64,000 bases of DNA from Chloroflexi bacterium CSP1-4 (lineage in GTDB: Bacteria; Chloroflexota; Limnocylindria; Limnocylindrales; CSP1-4), in NCBI GenBank assembly GCA_001443375.1, contig LDXM01000002.1, positions 87,060 through 151,059 on the forward strand. Direction: 5' to 3'. Numbering within the stretch: position 1 is the first letter of the stretch; each line of letters starts with the position of its first letter. The notes under the pieces were generated by a model, which saw only the letters and a list, made by a program, of their open reading frames with translations, was not told where the DNA came from and ran no database searches. The translations under genes and the position numbers were made by a program. Below are positions 43,748-51,685 of the stretch, piece after piece.

Positions 43748-45733
43748 ATGTCGGAGCTGATCGGCCCGTCCGAGGCGGCGCGGCGGCTGGGGGTCTCGGG
43801 ACGCACGGTGCAGCGCTGGCTGCGTTCCGGGGAGTTGCCGTCGGTCCGGGTCGGGAAGCGGCTGAAGGTGCCGGCGTCGGCGCTGGTCGCCGGTCGTCCC
43901 ATCCGCCGCCTGCTGGTGGCCAATCGCGGTGAGCTCGTCGTGCGCATCGCGCGCACCTGCCGTTCGCTCGGGATCACGTGCCTCGCCCTCGTGACCGACG
44001 ACCAGCGCGAGGCCTGGTGGGCCAGGCAGGCCGACGAGGCGGTGCCGCTGGCCGGGAGCTACCTCGATGGCGTCGCGATCCTGACCGCCGCACAGGCCGC
44101 GGGCGCCGACGCGATCCACCCCGGCTACGGCTTCCTGGCCGAACGGGCGGAGTTCGCCGAGGCGGTCATCAGCGCCGGGCTGACCTGGATCGGTCCACCG
44201 CCCGCAGCGATGCGGACGCTCGGCGACAAGGCCGCCGCTCGTCGACTGGCGGCGGGCATCGGGGTGCCGATCCTGCCCGGCTACGACGGGCGCGGCCAGT
44301 CGGACGCGCTGCTGACGCGGGAGGCGGCGCGCATCGGGTATCCCGTGCTCCTGAAGCCGAGCGCGGGCGGCGGCGGCAAGGGCATGCACGTGGTGCGGGA
44401 GCGCGGCGAGCTGCGCGAGTCGCTGGCGCGCGCGCGACGGGAAGCCCGGGCGGCCTTCGACGATGAGCGAATCATCCTCGAGCGCTACCTCGATCGGCCG
44501 CGCCACGTCGAGGTGCAGCTCCTCCTCGACCGCCACGGCGGCGGGGTCCACTTCGGCGAGCGCGACTGCTCGCTGCAACGCCGCCATCAGAAGGTGGTCG
44601 AGGAATCGCCGGCGCCGGGCCTCTCCGCAGGTCTGCGCGAGCGGCTGGGCGAGGCGGCGCTGCGCCTGGCGCGGACGGCGGGCTACGTCGGGACGGGCAC
44701 GGCCGAGTTCCTCCTCGCGGATGACGGCACGTTCGTCTTCCTCGAGCTGAACGCGCGGCTCCAGGTGGAGCACCCGGTGACGGAGGCGGTGACGGGGCTG
44801 GACCTGGTGGCCGCCCAGCTGCGCATCGCGGCCGGCGAGCCGCTGGGGCTGGCGCAGGCGGACGTGCGGATCGACGGGCACGCCATCGAGGCTCGTCTCT
44901 ACGCCGAGGACCCGTGGGGCGGGTTCCTGCCGGCGATCGGGCGCATCGCCAGGGTGGCGTGGCCGACCGGACCCGGGGTGCGGCTGGACGCCGGCGTCGG
45001 CCCGGGCGACGAGATCGGCACGCGCTACGACCCGCTGCTGGCCAAGGTCGTCGCCCACGGGCCCGACCGGGCGGCGGCGCTGGCCCGCCTGGATGCCGCG
45101 CTGGGGGAGACGGCTACGCTCGGCGTGACCACGAACCGCGGCTTCCTGCGCTGGCTGCTGGCCGTGCCCGAAGTCGTCGCCGGTGATGCCCGGACTGACA
45201 CGATCGACGTGCGCTGGCATCCCGATGCCGATGTTGTGCCCGAGGAGGCCTGGCCCGCCGCCGCCGCCGCCCTGGCCGCGGTCTGTGGCATGGGGCGATC
45301 GGGCTTCCGGCTCAACGGTCCGCGCACCTTGTCGATCGAGATCGCCGGCCAGCGTCGGTCCGTGCCCGTGATGCCAGTCAACGCATCACCGGCGCCCTGG
45401 GCTCCCACGACCGCGGGGATCGTGCTCGACCTCGAGGGTCGGGCGTTCATGGCGCGGATCGCCCCGCCGCCGACGGTCGAGTCCGCCGTCCGTCGGGTCC
45501 ACCATGCCGCCGGCTCGGCCGAGGCCATCGTGGCTCCCATGCCCGGCGTCGTCCTCGCTATTCGCGTGGCGGCAGGCGAGGCGGTCGAGGCCCACCAGGT
45601 GCTCCTCGTCCTCGAGGCCATGAAGATGGAGAACGCCGTCACCGCCCCGGCCGACGGCGCAGTGACCCGGCTCCTCGTTCGGCCCGGCCAGGCCGTCCGG
45701 CGCGGCGACGTGCTGGTCGAGCTGGAGAGCTAG
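43748..45733 (+). CDS. Excisionase-type HTH fused to methylcrotonyl-CoA carboxylase biotin (alpha) subunit
   Basis: 661 aa. Residues 3-46 are a MerR/excisionase-family helix-turn-helix (LIGPSEAARRLGVSGRTVQRWLRSGELPSVRVGKRLKVPASAL). From residue 52 the biotin carboxylase starts without a break: IRRLLVANRGELVVRIARTCRSLGI, HPGYGFLAERAEFA, the glycine-rich ATP loop KPSAGGGGKGMHVV, EESPAPGLS and ELNARLQVEHPVTE. The C-terminal BCCP domain has EAMKMEN with the biotinyl Lys near 626. It is the partner of the beta subunit at 39457. The N-terminal DNA-binding domain is highly unusual and could regulate the cluster. Confidence 0.9.
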   Translation: MSELIGPSEAARRLGVSGRTVQRWLRSGELPSVRVGKRLKVPASALVAGRPIRRLLVANRGELVVRIARTCRSLGITCLALVTDDQREAWWARQADEAVPLAGSYLDGVAILTAAQAAGADAIHPGYGFLAERAEFAEAVISAGLTWIGPPPAAMRTLGDKAAARRLAAGIGVPILPGYDGRGQSDALLTREAARIGYPVLLKPSAGGGGKGMHVVRERGELRESLARARREARAAFDDERIILERYLDRPRHVEVQLLLDRHGGGVHFGERDCSLQRRHQKVVEESPAPGLSAGLRERLGEAALRLARTAGYVGTGTAEFLLADDGTFVFLELNARLQVEHPVTEAVTGLDLVAAQLRIAAGEPLGLAQADVRIDGHAIEARLYAEDPWGGFLPAIGRIARVAWPTGPGVRLDAGVGPGDEIGTRYDPLLAKVVAHGPDRAAALARLDAALGETATLGVTTNRGFLRWLLAVPEVVAGDARTDTIDVRWHPDADVVPEEAWPAAAAALAAVCGMGRSGFRLNGPRTLSIEIAGQRRSVPVMPVNASPAPWAPTTAGIVLDLEGRAFMARIAPPPTVESAVRRVHHAAGSAEAIVAPMPGVVLAIRVAAGEAVEAHQVLLVLEAMKMENAVTAPADGAVTRLLVRPGQAVRRGDVLVELES

Positions 45734-45746
45734 GGTCCCTGTCGGC

Positions 45747-46262
45747 TCAGGGGGCCGCGGCCAGGACCGCGGTCGTCGCCAGCGTCTGCTCGTCGGCCTC
45801 GGGGTCGCGCACCCAGGTGGCCAGCTCGCGGTTGATGATGATCGTGCCCCCGTCACGGATCTCCAGGACGCCGCCGATGACGTAGGCGATCGTCGCCTCG
45901 GTCAGGGGGATCATCGGCCAGCGGCGGAGGACGCTCTCCAGGGGCGAGATGCCCGGTTCGGCGTGGAGCCGGCCGAGGACGTTGTACGGCCCGATCTGCG
46001 CCTGGAGGCGGTGCTGGACCGTGACGATCCGCTGCGCGGCATCGCCCCGCGGGCCGAGCGCCTTGGCCGCGAAGAGCTCGCGCGGCTCCAGGACCAGCTG
46101 GTCGATGGTGACCGTGCGGCCGTCGACGAGCGATTCGAGAGTCACGTCGGACAGCTCGAGGCTGGCGTCGCGGTTGAGCTGGTCCGTCAGCCGGTCGGCG
46201 GTGAGGTCCATGCGCGCCGAGACGATGAACCCGCCGGCAAAGCCGCGAAAGTCGATCAACAC
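45747..46262 (-). CDS. Hypothetical protein
   Basis: 171 aa, not recognised. No signal peptide, no membrane helix, no metal motif. Mixed alpha/beta with LTDQLNRDASLELSDVTLESLVDGRTVTIDQLVLEPREL and MIPLTEATIAYVIGGVLEIRDGGTIIINRELATWV. Wedged between the biotin carboxylase (convergent) and HMG-CoA lyase (divergent) genes. It starts GTG 46262; no alternative is clearly better. Confidence 0.55.
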   Translation of the reverse strand: MLIDFRGFAGGFIVSARMDLTADRLTDQLNRDASLELSDVTLESLVDGRTVTIDQLVLEPRELFAAKALGPRGDAAQRIVTVQHRLQAQIGPYNVLGRLHAEPGISPLESVLRRWPMIPLTEATIAYVIGGVLEIRDGGTIIINRELATWVRDPEADEQTLATTAVLAAAP

Positions 46263-46386
46263 CCGTGCGTCTCCCAGTTGGGAATGGGAGTGTCTCGCCC
46301 GGATCGCGACCGCGCCCCCACCCGAACGTCCTCGGCGTCCCGGAACGATGGGGCCATGCGGCCTCGCCGCACCCGATCGGGGCGCC

Positions 46387-46392
46387 TACACT
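46387..46392 (+). promoter_or_regulatory. -10 element of leaderless HMG-CoA lyase promoter
   Basis: TACACT, 7 nt before ATG 46400. Confidence 0.5.
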
Positions 46393-46399
46393 CCGGTGC

Positions 46400-47338
46400 A
46401 TGGTCGAGATGCCGCGCCGCGTCCGGGTCTACGAGGTCGGGCCGCGCGACGGGCTGCAGAACGAGGCGGCGCCGATCCCCACCGCGACGAAGCGGCGATT
46501 CATCGAGCTGCTCGTCGCGGCCGGGCTGCGCGAGATCGAGGCCACGAGCTTCGTCTCGCCGCGCGCGGTGCCCCAGCTGGCCGACGCGGACAAGCTCCTC
46601 CCCTCCCTGCCACGCCCTGAGGGCATGCGCTACCCGGTGCTGGTCGCCAACGCCCGCGGCCTGGCTCGGGCCGGGCAGGCCGGCGCCCGGGCGATGGCCG
46701 TATTCACCGCCGCCAGCGATGCCTTCACGCAGCGCAACATCGGCCTGACCGTGGCCGAGTCGCTGGCGACGTTCGGGCCGCTCATCCACGAGGCCGGCCA
46801 CCGTACGTGGTGGACGCGCGGCTACGTCTCGACCGCCTTCGGCTGCCCGTACACGGGGCGCGTCGACCCGGCACGCGCCATCGGCGTGGCCCTCGCCCTG
46901 CTCGAGCTGGGCGTGGACGAGGTCTGTTTCGGCGACACGATCGGAGTCGGGGTCCCCTCGCAGGTGCGCGACCTGACCGGCGGTGCGCTCGCCGCGGGCG
47001 TCCCGCTGGGCCGTCTCGCCTACCACTTCCATGACACGCGCGGCACGGCGCTGGCCAACGTCGTGGCCGGGCTGGAGGACGGCGTGGCCTGCTTCGACGC
47101 CTCGACCGGGGGCACGGGGGGCTGTCCCTACGCGCCCGGCGCGGCCGGCAACCTGGCCACGGAGGACCTCGTCTACCTCCTCGACGGCATGGGCATCGAG
47201 CACGGGGTCCAGCTTGCCGCGGTGCTCGATGCCGCTCGGTACATCAGCCGGGCCCTCGGTCGCCCCCTGGCCTCGAAGGTCGGCCGGGCGGGTGGCTGGG
47301 ACCCGACCACCGGCGCCGCGGTGGGCTCGGGCACCTGA
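46400..47338 (+). CDS. Hydroxymethylglutaryl-CoA lyase
   Basis: 312 aa. Splits HMG-CoA into acetoacetate and acetyl-CoA, the last step of leucine degradation. RVYEVGPRDGLQNEAAPIPTATKRRFIELL contains the catalytic Arg-Asp, and EIEATSFVSPRAVPQLADAD is the next family block. YHFHDTRGTALANVVAGLEDGVACFDASTGGTGGCPYAPGAAGNLATEDLVYLL includes the metal-binding HxH/D region and the active-site Cys in GGCPYAPGA. Closes the pathway with the carboxylase and hydratase genes upstream. A separate isovaleryl-CoA dehydrogenase gene is not in this window. Confidence 0.94.
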   Translation: MVEMPRRVRVYEVGPRDGLQNEAAPIPTATKRRFIELLVAAGLREIEATSFVSPRAVPQLADADKLLPSLPRPEGMRYPVLVANARGLARAGQAGARAMAVFTAASDAFTQRNIGLTVAESLATFGPLIHEAGHRTWWTRGYVSTAFGCPYTGRVDPARAIGVALALLELGVDEVCFGDTIGVGVPSQVRDLTGGALAAGVPLGRLAYHFHDTRGTALANVVAGLEDGVACFDASTGGTGGCPYAPGAAGNLATEDLVYLLDGMGIEHGVQLAAVLDAARYISRALGRPLASKVGRAGGWDPTTGAAVGSGT

Positions 47339-47345
47339 GGCGTCG

Positions 47346-47900
47346 ATGACCGAGGCCCGACCCGTCCAGCCGCCCCACCCGCCGCTGCACGACGGCGACG
47401 TCACGCTGCGCCCGTTCCACGAGGACGACGCCGAATCGGTCGCACGCGCCTGCCGCGATCCCGAGATCCGGCGCTGGATCCCCACCATCCCCGAGCCGTA
47501 CACCATCGACGACGCGGTGACGTTCATCGAGCGCGTCGAGCGTGATTGGGCCGAGGGTCACGCGGCCGCCTTCGCGATCGTGGAATCCGGCGACAGTCGC
47601 CTCCTCGGCGCCATCACCATCCACGGCCCGCGCGATCGCCGCGCGTTCGTCGGTTACTGGGTCGCGCCGTGGGCACGGCGCCGGGGCGTCGCGACCCGCG
47701 CACTGCGACTGGTCAGCCGCTGGGCGATGCGCGAGATGGGCCTCGTCCGGCTCGCCCTCTACACGCTCGAGGGGAACGTCGGATCGCAGGTCGTGGCCGA
47801 GCGCTGCGGCTTCGTGCGCGAGGGCGTGTTGCGCAACTACGACGACGGCGGCGATTGCGTCATGTTCTCGCTCGTGCCGGCGGATCTGGCCGGCGAGTAG
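47346..47900 (+). CDS. RimJ/RimL-type GNAT acetyltransferase
   Basis: 184 aa from ATG 47346. Typical GNAT order: VTLRPFHEDDAESVARACRDPEIRRWIPTIPEPYTIDDAVTFI, YWVAPWARRRGVATRALRLVSRWA with the acetyl-CoA loop RRGVAT, and LALYTLEGNVGSQVVAERCGFVREGVLRNY. Probably acetylates an amino group on a protein or small molecule. Its last 69 coding bases plus 4 nt recur at 49123-49195, so the 3' end is one border of the duplicated segment. Confidence 0.85.
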   Translation: MTEARPVQPPHPPLHDGDVTLRPFHEDDAESVARACRDPEIRRWIPTIPEPYTIDDAVTFIERVERDWAEGHAAAFAIVESGDSRLLGAITIHGPRDRRAFVGYWVAPWARRRGVATRALRLVSRWAMREMGLVRLALYTLEGNVGSQVVAERCGFVREGVLRNYDDGGDCVMFSLVPADLAGE

Positions 47901-47904
47901 CCCG
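47832..47904 (+). repeat. 73-bp direct repeat, left copy (3' end of GNAT gene)
   Basis: 70 of 73 bases match 49123-49195. It lies inside the coding end of the GNAT gene and runs just past the stop. Weaker similarity continues about 20 bp further in both copies (GC-rich CCCC-GCGCG). Confidence 0.85.
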
Positions 47905-47944
47905 CTGCGCCCCCCCCCCGCGCGTCCGGCTTCGCCTTCACCGC

Positions 47945-48013
47945 GTTCAGTCCGGCCAGAGCGCCTCGGTTACGCCGAGGAAGTCACAGGTTCGAGTCCT
48001 GTACCGCCCGCCA
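47945..48013 (+). pseudogene. tRNA-Val(TAC)-like relic lacking a 5' acceptor strand
   Basis: It has a D-arm-like segment GTTC...GAGC and an anticodon stem CCTCG/CGAGG with loop GTTACGC (would read TAC). The T arm is ACAGG-TTCGAGT-CCTGT and the 3' end is ACCGCCCG-CCA. The complementary 5' acceptor strand (expected GGGCGGT) is absent, and loop positions 32 and 37 are unusual. It is probably a truncated or decayed tRNA gene, a common leftover of integration at a tRNA. Confidence 0.75.
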
Positions 48014-48025
48014 GAGTCCAGGCAA

Positions 48026-48073
48026 GGAAGGCCCCTCCGACTACCTCCGACGATGGCAGGGGAGGGGCTTTCC
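48026..48073. terminator. Long hairpin between tRNA relic and secreted-protein gene
   Basis: GGAAGGCCCCTCC (48026-48038) and GGAGGGGCTTTCC (48061-48073) pair over 13 bp with one G-U, loop 22 nt. It lies just downstream of the minus-strand gene ending at 48098 and of the tRNA relic, so it could act in both directions. Confidence 0.55.
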
Positions 48074-48097
48074 ATCAGATCGACTCGGTGTCGAGGG

Positions 48098-48508
48098 TCA
48101 GCCGATTCGCGTCAGCCGGTAGTGAAAGTCGTCACCGGGGATCACGAGAGTGGACCAGCCGGCGGGAGCCTCGATGCCCCTCAGGAGGTGAACGATCCAC
48201 ACGTCACTCCTGCAATGGCCGGCAGCGCTTACGGTGCCCTGTCCTCCCGGGTCAAGCAGGCCCTTGTCCGTGGCGTTGGTGCACCAGACATATGGGGCGG
48301 CGGACGTCCCATACACCAGGCCCTCCTGGGCGAAGAGCGCGGGAAAGATCACCAAACCCGCGTGATGATCGCCCGCCGCAGGGCCAGGGCCCAGCCCGTC
48401 GTGGATGTGCCAGTTCTTTTCGTTCGGCACACCATGGGCGAGCACGGGGGAAGCCGTCATCAACACGATCGCTATCGCAATCATGACGAGCTGCAGGAAC
48501 CTTCGCAT
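48098..48508 (-). CDS. Secreted His-rich hypothetical protein
   Basis: 136 aa with a clear signal peptide (MRRFLQLVMIAIAIVLMTASPVLA, cut after VLA). The mature part begins HGVPNEKNWHIHDG and has more His and two Cys (VWCTNATDK, AGHCRSDVW), which could bind a metal or form a disulfide. GGAGG precedes the ATG. Not assigned to a family. It lies between the direct repeats, so it was probably acquired with that segment. Confidence 0.6.
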   Translation of the reverse strand: MRRFLQLVMIAIAIVLMTASPVLAHGVPNEKNWHIHDGLGPGPAAGDHHAGLVIFPALFAQEGLVYGTSAAPYVWCTNATDKGLLDPGGQGTVSAAGHCRSDVWIVHLLRGIEAPAGWSTLVIPGDDFHYRLTRIG

Positions 48509-48726
48509 GGGACGCCTCCACTCCTTCCCGGGGGTATGCCGGGCCAGGTGCGGGTCGGTCTCGCCAGTGGCTCAGCGCGAACCGGGCGTCCGCAGGAAGG
48601 TTCGCGCGTCGTAGCCTCCCGCAATCGCGTGATGTTGCGCTCCGCGCGCCGCGTTTGTCTATGCCCCAAGCACTGCTTGGTGCGGCCGTGCACCGGGAAC
48701 CGAAGTGAGACACCGGTGTTCGGAGA

Positions 48727-48965
48727 TCAGGCTCGCGGCACCTCCTTCAGCGGCGGGTTGATCCAGACCTCGGCGCGGACTTGCTTGGGGAGTGGCAGTC
48801 CCTTGACGAAGCGTTCCGGGTAAGCCGCGTAGGCGCCAGCGAGGACGCTGGCCCCAACCAGCTCGAGCTCGCCCGTCCGACCGTGGTGGACGTGGCCGGG
48901 GTGTGCAGCGCGGGCCTCAAGCGCCAGTTCGCCGTCTTTGGAAAGCTGCTGGCCGACCTCAGAAG
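48727..48965 (-). pseudogene. C-terminal remnant of an IS3-family-like transposase
   Basis: The minus strand encodes ARAAHPGHVHHGRTGELELV...GAYAAYPERFVKGLPLPKQVRAEVWINPP. The HPERFVxGxPxPxxLPxxVWINPP pattern is the usual end of DDE integrase-core transposases of IS3-related elements. Everything before it, including the catalytic DDE residues, is missing, so the gene is dead. It sits between the 73-bp direct repeats and suggests the segment came by transposition. Confidence 0.6.
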
Positions 48966-49270
48966 GTAGCCGTCCGGCTCGTAAGGGTCGGCCGAGCCGG
49001 CGGCGGCTCTCGGGCTGGGGAGCGGGCGCTCTGCGCTCCGTCCGATCCTCGCTGGGCCGCACTGCCTGCGGTCGGCTCCGCCCGCAGCCGAAGCTCCAGG
49101 AGCGCCGCCGCTCGAGACCGGTCGCAACTACGACGACGGCGGCGATCGCGTCATGTTCTCGCTACTGCCGGCGGATCTGGCCGGCGAGTAGCCCGGCGGC
49201 GCACCCCGCGCGCACCCTTTGCTACCATGCGCCCGTTGCGTGGCCGAGTCCCGGCCGGCTCCAGGGAGCG
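48966..49270. other. Intergenic region with right-hand direct repeat and HNH-gene promoter
   Basis: 305 bp without a supported gene. It holds the second 73-bp repeat (49123-49195). A TACCAT -10 lies at about 49222-49227 and GGGAG just before ATG 49271. Confidence 0.5.
49123..49195 (+). repeat. 73-bp direct repeat, right copy
   Basis: Copy of the GNAT 3' end with three substitutions relative to 47832-47904, detached from any GNAT gene. Together the repeats bracket a 1218-bp segment. Confidence 0.85.
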
Positions 49271-49786
49271 ATGGACAGCGTCGTACTGTTGCTCAACTCG
49301 AATTACGAACCGCTCAACGTCTGCGACGTCAGGCGCGCCTTCCGGCTGCTCTTCGTCGAGAAGGCCGAGGTCATCGAGTACGACCACCACGAGATCCGCA
49401 CCGCGCGCGAGGTCTTCCGCGCCCCCAGCGTGATCCGGCTCCAATACCTCATCAAGCGGCCGCGGCCCCGCGTGCGCCTCTCGCGGCGCGAGATCTTCAC
49501 GCGCGACGACCATACCTGCCAGTACTGCAGCCGCCAGACGCACGACCTGACGCTCGACCACATCGTGCCGCGCCACCGCGGCGGCAGCCACACCTGGGAC
49601 AACCTCGTGGCCGCCTGCAAGACCTGCAACCACCGCAAGGGCGGCCGCCTCCCGGAGGAGGCGCGCATGCGGCTGCTGCGGCCGCCGAAGGAGCCGCGCA
49701 GCGACGTCTACTCGCTCTTCTCGCCGTACCTGGCCGACCCGCGCAACGAGGCCTGGCGGAGCTACCTCTTCCTCGGACACGGTTGA
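49271..49786 (+). CDS. HNH endonuclease family protein
   Basis: 171 aa from ATG 49271 with GGGAG upstream. The N-terminus VVLLLNSNYEPLNVCDVRRAFRLLFVEKAEVIEYDHHEIRTA and the HNH core (TCQYCSRQTHDLTLDHIVPRHRGGSHTWDNLVAACKTCNHRKGGRLPEEA) are both typical of a widespread chromosomal HNH family. The core has both CxxC zinc knuckles and the DH...H...N catalytic set. It cuts DNA with a metal; its housekeeping role is unknown. The C-terminus SDVYSLFSPYLADPRNEAWRSYLF is family-specific. Confidence 0.9.
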   Translation: MDSVVLLLNSNYEPLNVCDVRRAFRLLFVEKAEVIEYDHHEIRTAREVFRAPSVIRLQYLIKRPRPRVRLSRREIFTRDDHTCQYCSRQTHDLTLDHIVPRHRGGSHTWDNLVAACKTCNHRKGGRLPEEARMRLLRPPKEPRSDVYSLFSPYLADPRNEAWRSYLFLGHG

Positions 49787-49796
49787 GCGTGGCGCG

Positions 49797-51191
49797 ATGC
49801 CGCCCGCACCGCGCGTCCCCGACCACGTGAGCCCGGTCCTCGCCACGCTGTGGGCGAGCGGCCATGCCGCCTACCTCGTGGGCGGCTCGCTGCGCGACGA
49901 CCTGCTGGGGCGTGAGGCGAAGGATTGGGACGTGGCCACCGACGCCCGCCCCGACCGCCTCATGGCGCTCTTCCCCGGCTCGCACTACGAGAACCGTTTC
50001 GGGACCGTGCTCGTGCCGGCGCCGCCCGGCGCGGCGGTCGAGGTGACCACCTTCCGCCGCGACCACGACTACCGTGACCGCCGCCGCCCCGACCGGGTCG
50101 AGTTCGGCGATTCGCTGCGCGAGGACCTGGCGCGGCGGGACTTCACGGTCAACGCCATCGCCTTCGGGCGACCTGGCGACCGGCCCGGGGCCTTCGGCTT
50201 CGAGATGCCGACGCCCGAGCCGGCCCTCGAGGACCCCACGGACGGCCTGGCCGACCTCGACGCCCGGGTGCTGCGAGCGGTGGGCGATCCCCGCCGGCGC
50301 TTCGACGAGGACGCCCTGCGGCTGCTGCGCGCCGTGCGCCTCGCCGCCCAACTCGACTTCACGATCGAGCCCGCGACGCTCGCCGCGCTGCGCGATCTGG
50401 CACCGCTCGTGGCGCACGTCTCGTCGGAGCGCGTGGGGCAGGAGCTGCGCAAGATGCTCTTCGCCGATCCCCCGTCGAGGGGCTTCCGGGGCCTGGCCGA
50501 GACCGGCCTGCTGGAGCACGTGCTGCCGCTCCTCGCCGCGCAGCGCGGCGTGCCGCAGGCGAAGGCGCCGGGCATGGACCTCTGGGAGCACACGCTCGCG
50601 ACACTGGACGCCGCGGCACGGCTGGCCCCGGACGACGAGACGCTGCTCCTCGCGGCGCTGCTCCACGACATCGGCAAGCCCGAGACGCTGGGCGAGGGGC
50701 ACTTCCACGGTCACGAGGAGGTCGGCGCGGGCCTCGCGGCCGACCTGCTGCGCCGGCTCGCCCTGCCCCGGCGCGAGGCCGAGCCGGTCGTGGCGCTCGT
50801 GCGCTGGCACATGTACGGCTACGAATCCCGCTGGGGCGACGCGGCCGTGCGGCGCTTCATCCGCACCGTGGGCCGCGACATCCTGCCGCGCCTCTTCCTG
50901 CTGCGCGCGGCGGACAACCTCGGCAGCGGCGCGCCGGCCGACGCGGGCGGCCTCGACGAGCTGCGCGAGCGAGTCGTCGCCGAGCTGGAGCGGGGCGTGC
51001 CCATGAAGCTCGGCGACCTCGCCGTGGACGGCGACGACCTGCAGGCCGAGCTGGGGCTGACGCCGGGGCCGGGGTTGGGCGAGCTGCTCGAGCGGCTTCT
51101 CGACTCGGTCGTCGCGGACCCCTCGCGCAACACGCGCGAGACGCTGCTGGCCGACGTGCGCAGCTGGATCGCCGAGGCCGCGCGCCGATGA
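49797..51191 (+). CDS. CCA tRNA nucleotidyltransferase / poly(A) polymerase with HD domain
   Basis: 464 aa. Adds or repairs the 3' CCA of tRNA. Head domain: [25 protein letters not shown] with GGxxR and DxD metal carboxylates, [17 protein letters not shown], and [11 protein letters not shown]. Neck [21 protein letters not shown] is the nucleotide-specifying helix region. An HD phosphohydrolase domain ([28 protein letters not shown]) follows, as in E. coli-type enzymes but here in a class II-like frame. Start ATG 49797 is 10 nt after the HNH stop. Coupled by ATGA to the TPR protein. Confidence 0.93.
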   Translation: MPPAPRVPDHVSPVLATLWASGHAAYLVGGSLRDDLLGREAKDWDVATDARPDRLMALFPGSHYENRFGTVLVPAPPGAAVEVTTFRRDHDYRDRRRPDRVEFGDSLREDLARRDFTVNAIAFGRPGDRPGAFGFEMPTPEPALEDPTDGLADLDARVLRAVGDPRRRFDEDALRLLRAVRLAAQLDFTIEPATLAALRDLAPLVAHVSSERVGQELRKMLFADPPSRGFRGLAETGLLEHVLPLLAAQRGVPQAKAPGMDLWEHTLATLDAAARLAPDDETLLLAALLHDIGKPETLGEGHFHGHEEVGAGLAADLLRRLALPRREAEPVVALVRWHMYGYESRWGDAAVRRFIRTVGRDILPRLFLLRAADNLGSGAPADAGGLDELRERVVAELERGVPMKLGDLAVDGDDLQAELGLTPGPGLGELLERLLDSVVADPSRNTRETLLADVRSWIAEAARR

Positions 51192-51685
51192 TCGAGCTCC
51201 TGCTGCAGGCCGAACGGACGCTGACGATGGGCCTGCTCGACCAGGCCGAGGGCCTCTACCGGCAGGCAGCCGACGCGGACCCGCAGAACGCCATCGCCGT
51301 GGTCGGCCTGGCGCGCGTGGCGCTCGAGCGGGGCGACGATCGCGGCGCCTGGGCGCTGGCCCTGCACGCGCTGGAGATCGACCCGGAGGACACGGTGGCC
51401 GTGCGGCTCGAGGCGCGCATGGCCGAGATCCTGGCCACGCGCGGCGAGCCCGTGGAGCGACCGGACTGGGCCGTCGAGAACGAGCGGCGGTGGCGGACGC
51501 GTGGCGCCGCCGAGCTGGCCACTGCTGCCGCGACGGCACCCAGACCGGTCGAACCGGTGCCCGATTTCGGTCCCGCCGAGCCCCCGGCCGCCCTCGAGCC
51601 TGCGCCCGAGCCGGCCCCGGCCCCGGCCCACGCCCCCGAGGCTCCGAAGAAGCGCGGCCTCCTGGCCCGCCTGTTCGGCCGCTGA
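51188..51685 (+). CDS. Small TPR-repeat protein with Pro/Ala linker
   Basis: 165 aa. Residues 1-75 form two tetratricopeptide repeats ([64 protein letters not shown]). A Pro/Ala/Glu-rich spacer and a conserved basic C-terminal motif [12 protein letters not shown], which resembles a short membrane- or protein-binding tag, end the protein. TPRs bind partner peptides; the partner is unknown. Coupled at both ends: ATGA with the CCA enzyme and TGATG with galE. Confidence 0.7.
   Translation: MIELLLQAERTLTMGLLDQAEGLYRQAADADPQNAIAVVGLARVALERGDDRGAWALALHALEIDPEDTVAVRLEARMAEILATRGEPVERPDWAVENERRWRTRGAAELATAAATAPRPVEPVPDFGPAEPPAALEPAPEPAPAPAHAPEAPKKRGLLARLFGR

Noticed and set aside
47945..48013. Functional tRNA-Val
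   Set aside because: The 5' acceptor strand complementary to ACCGCCC is missing and loop bases are aberrant, so it is called a relic.
48938..49270. Upstream extension of the HNH gene
   Set aside because: The frame is open, but family homology starts at ATG 49271, which has a ribosome site; the upstream part includes the direct repeat.
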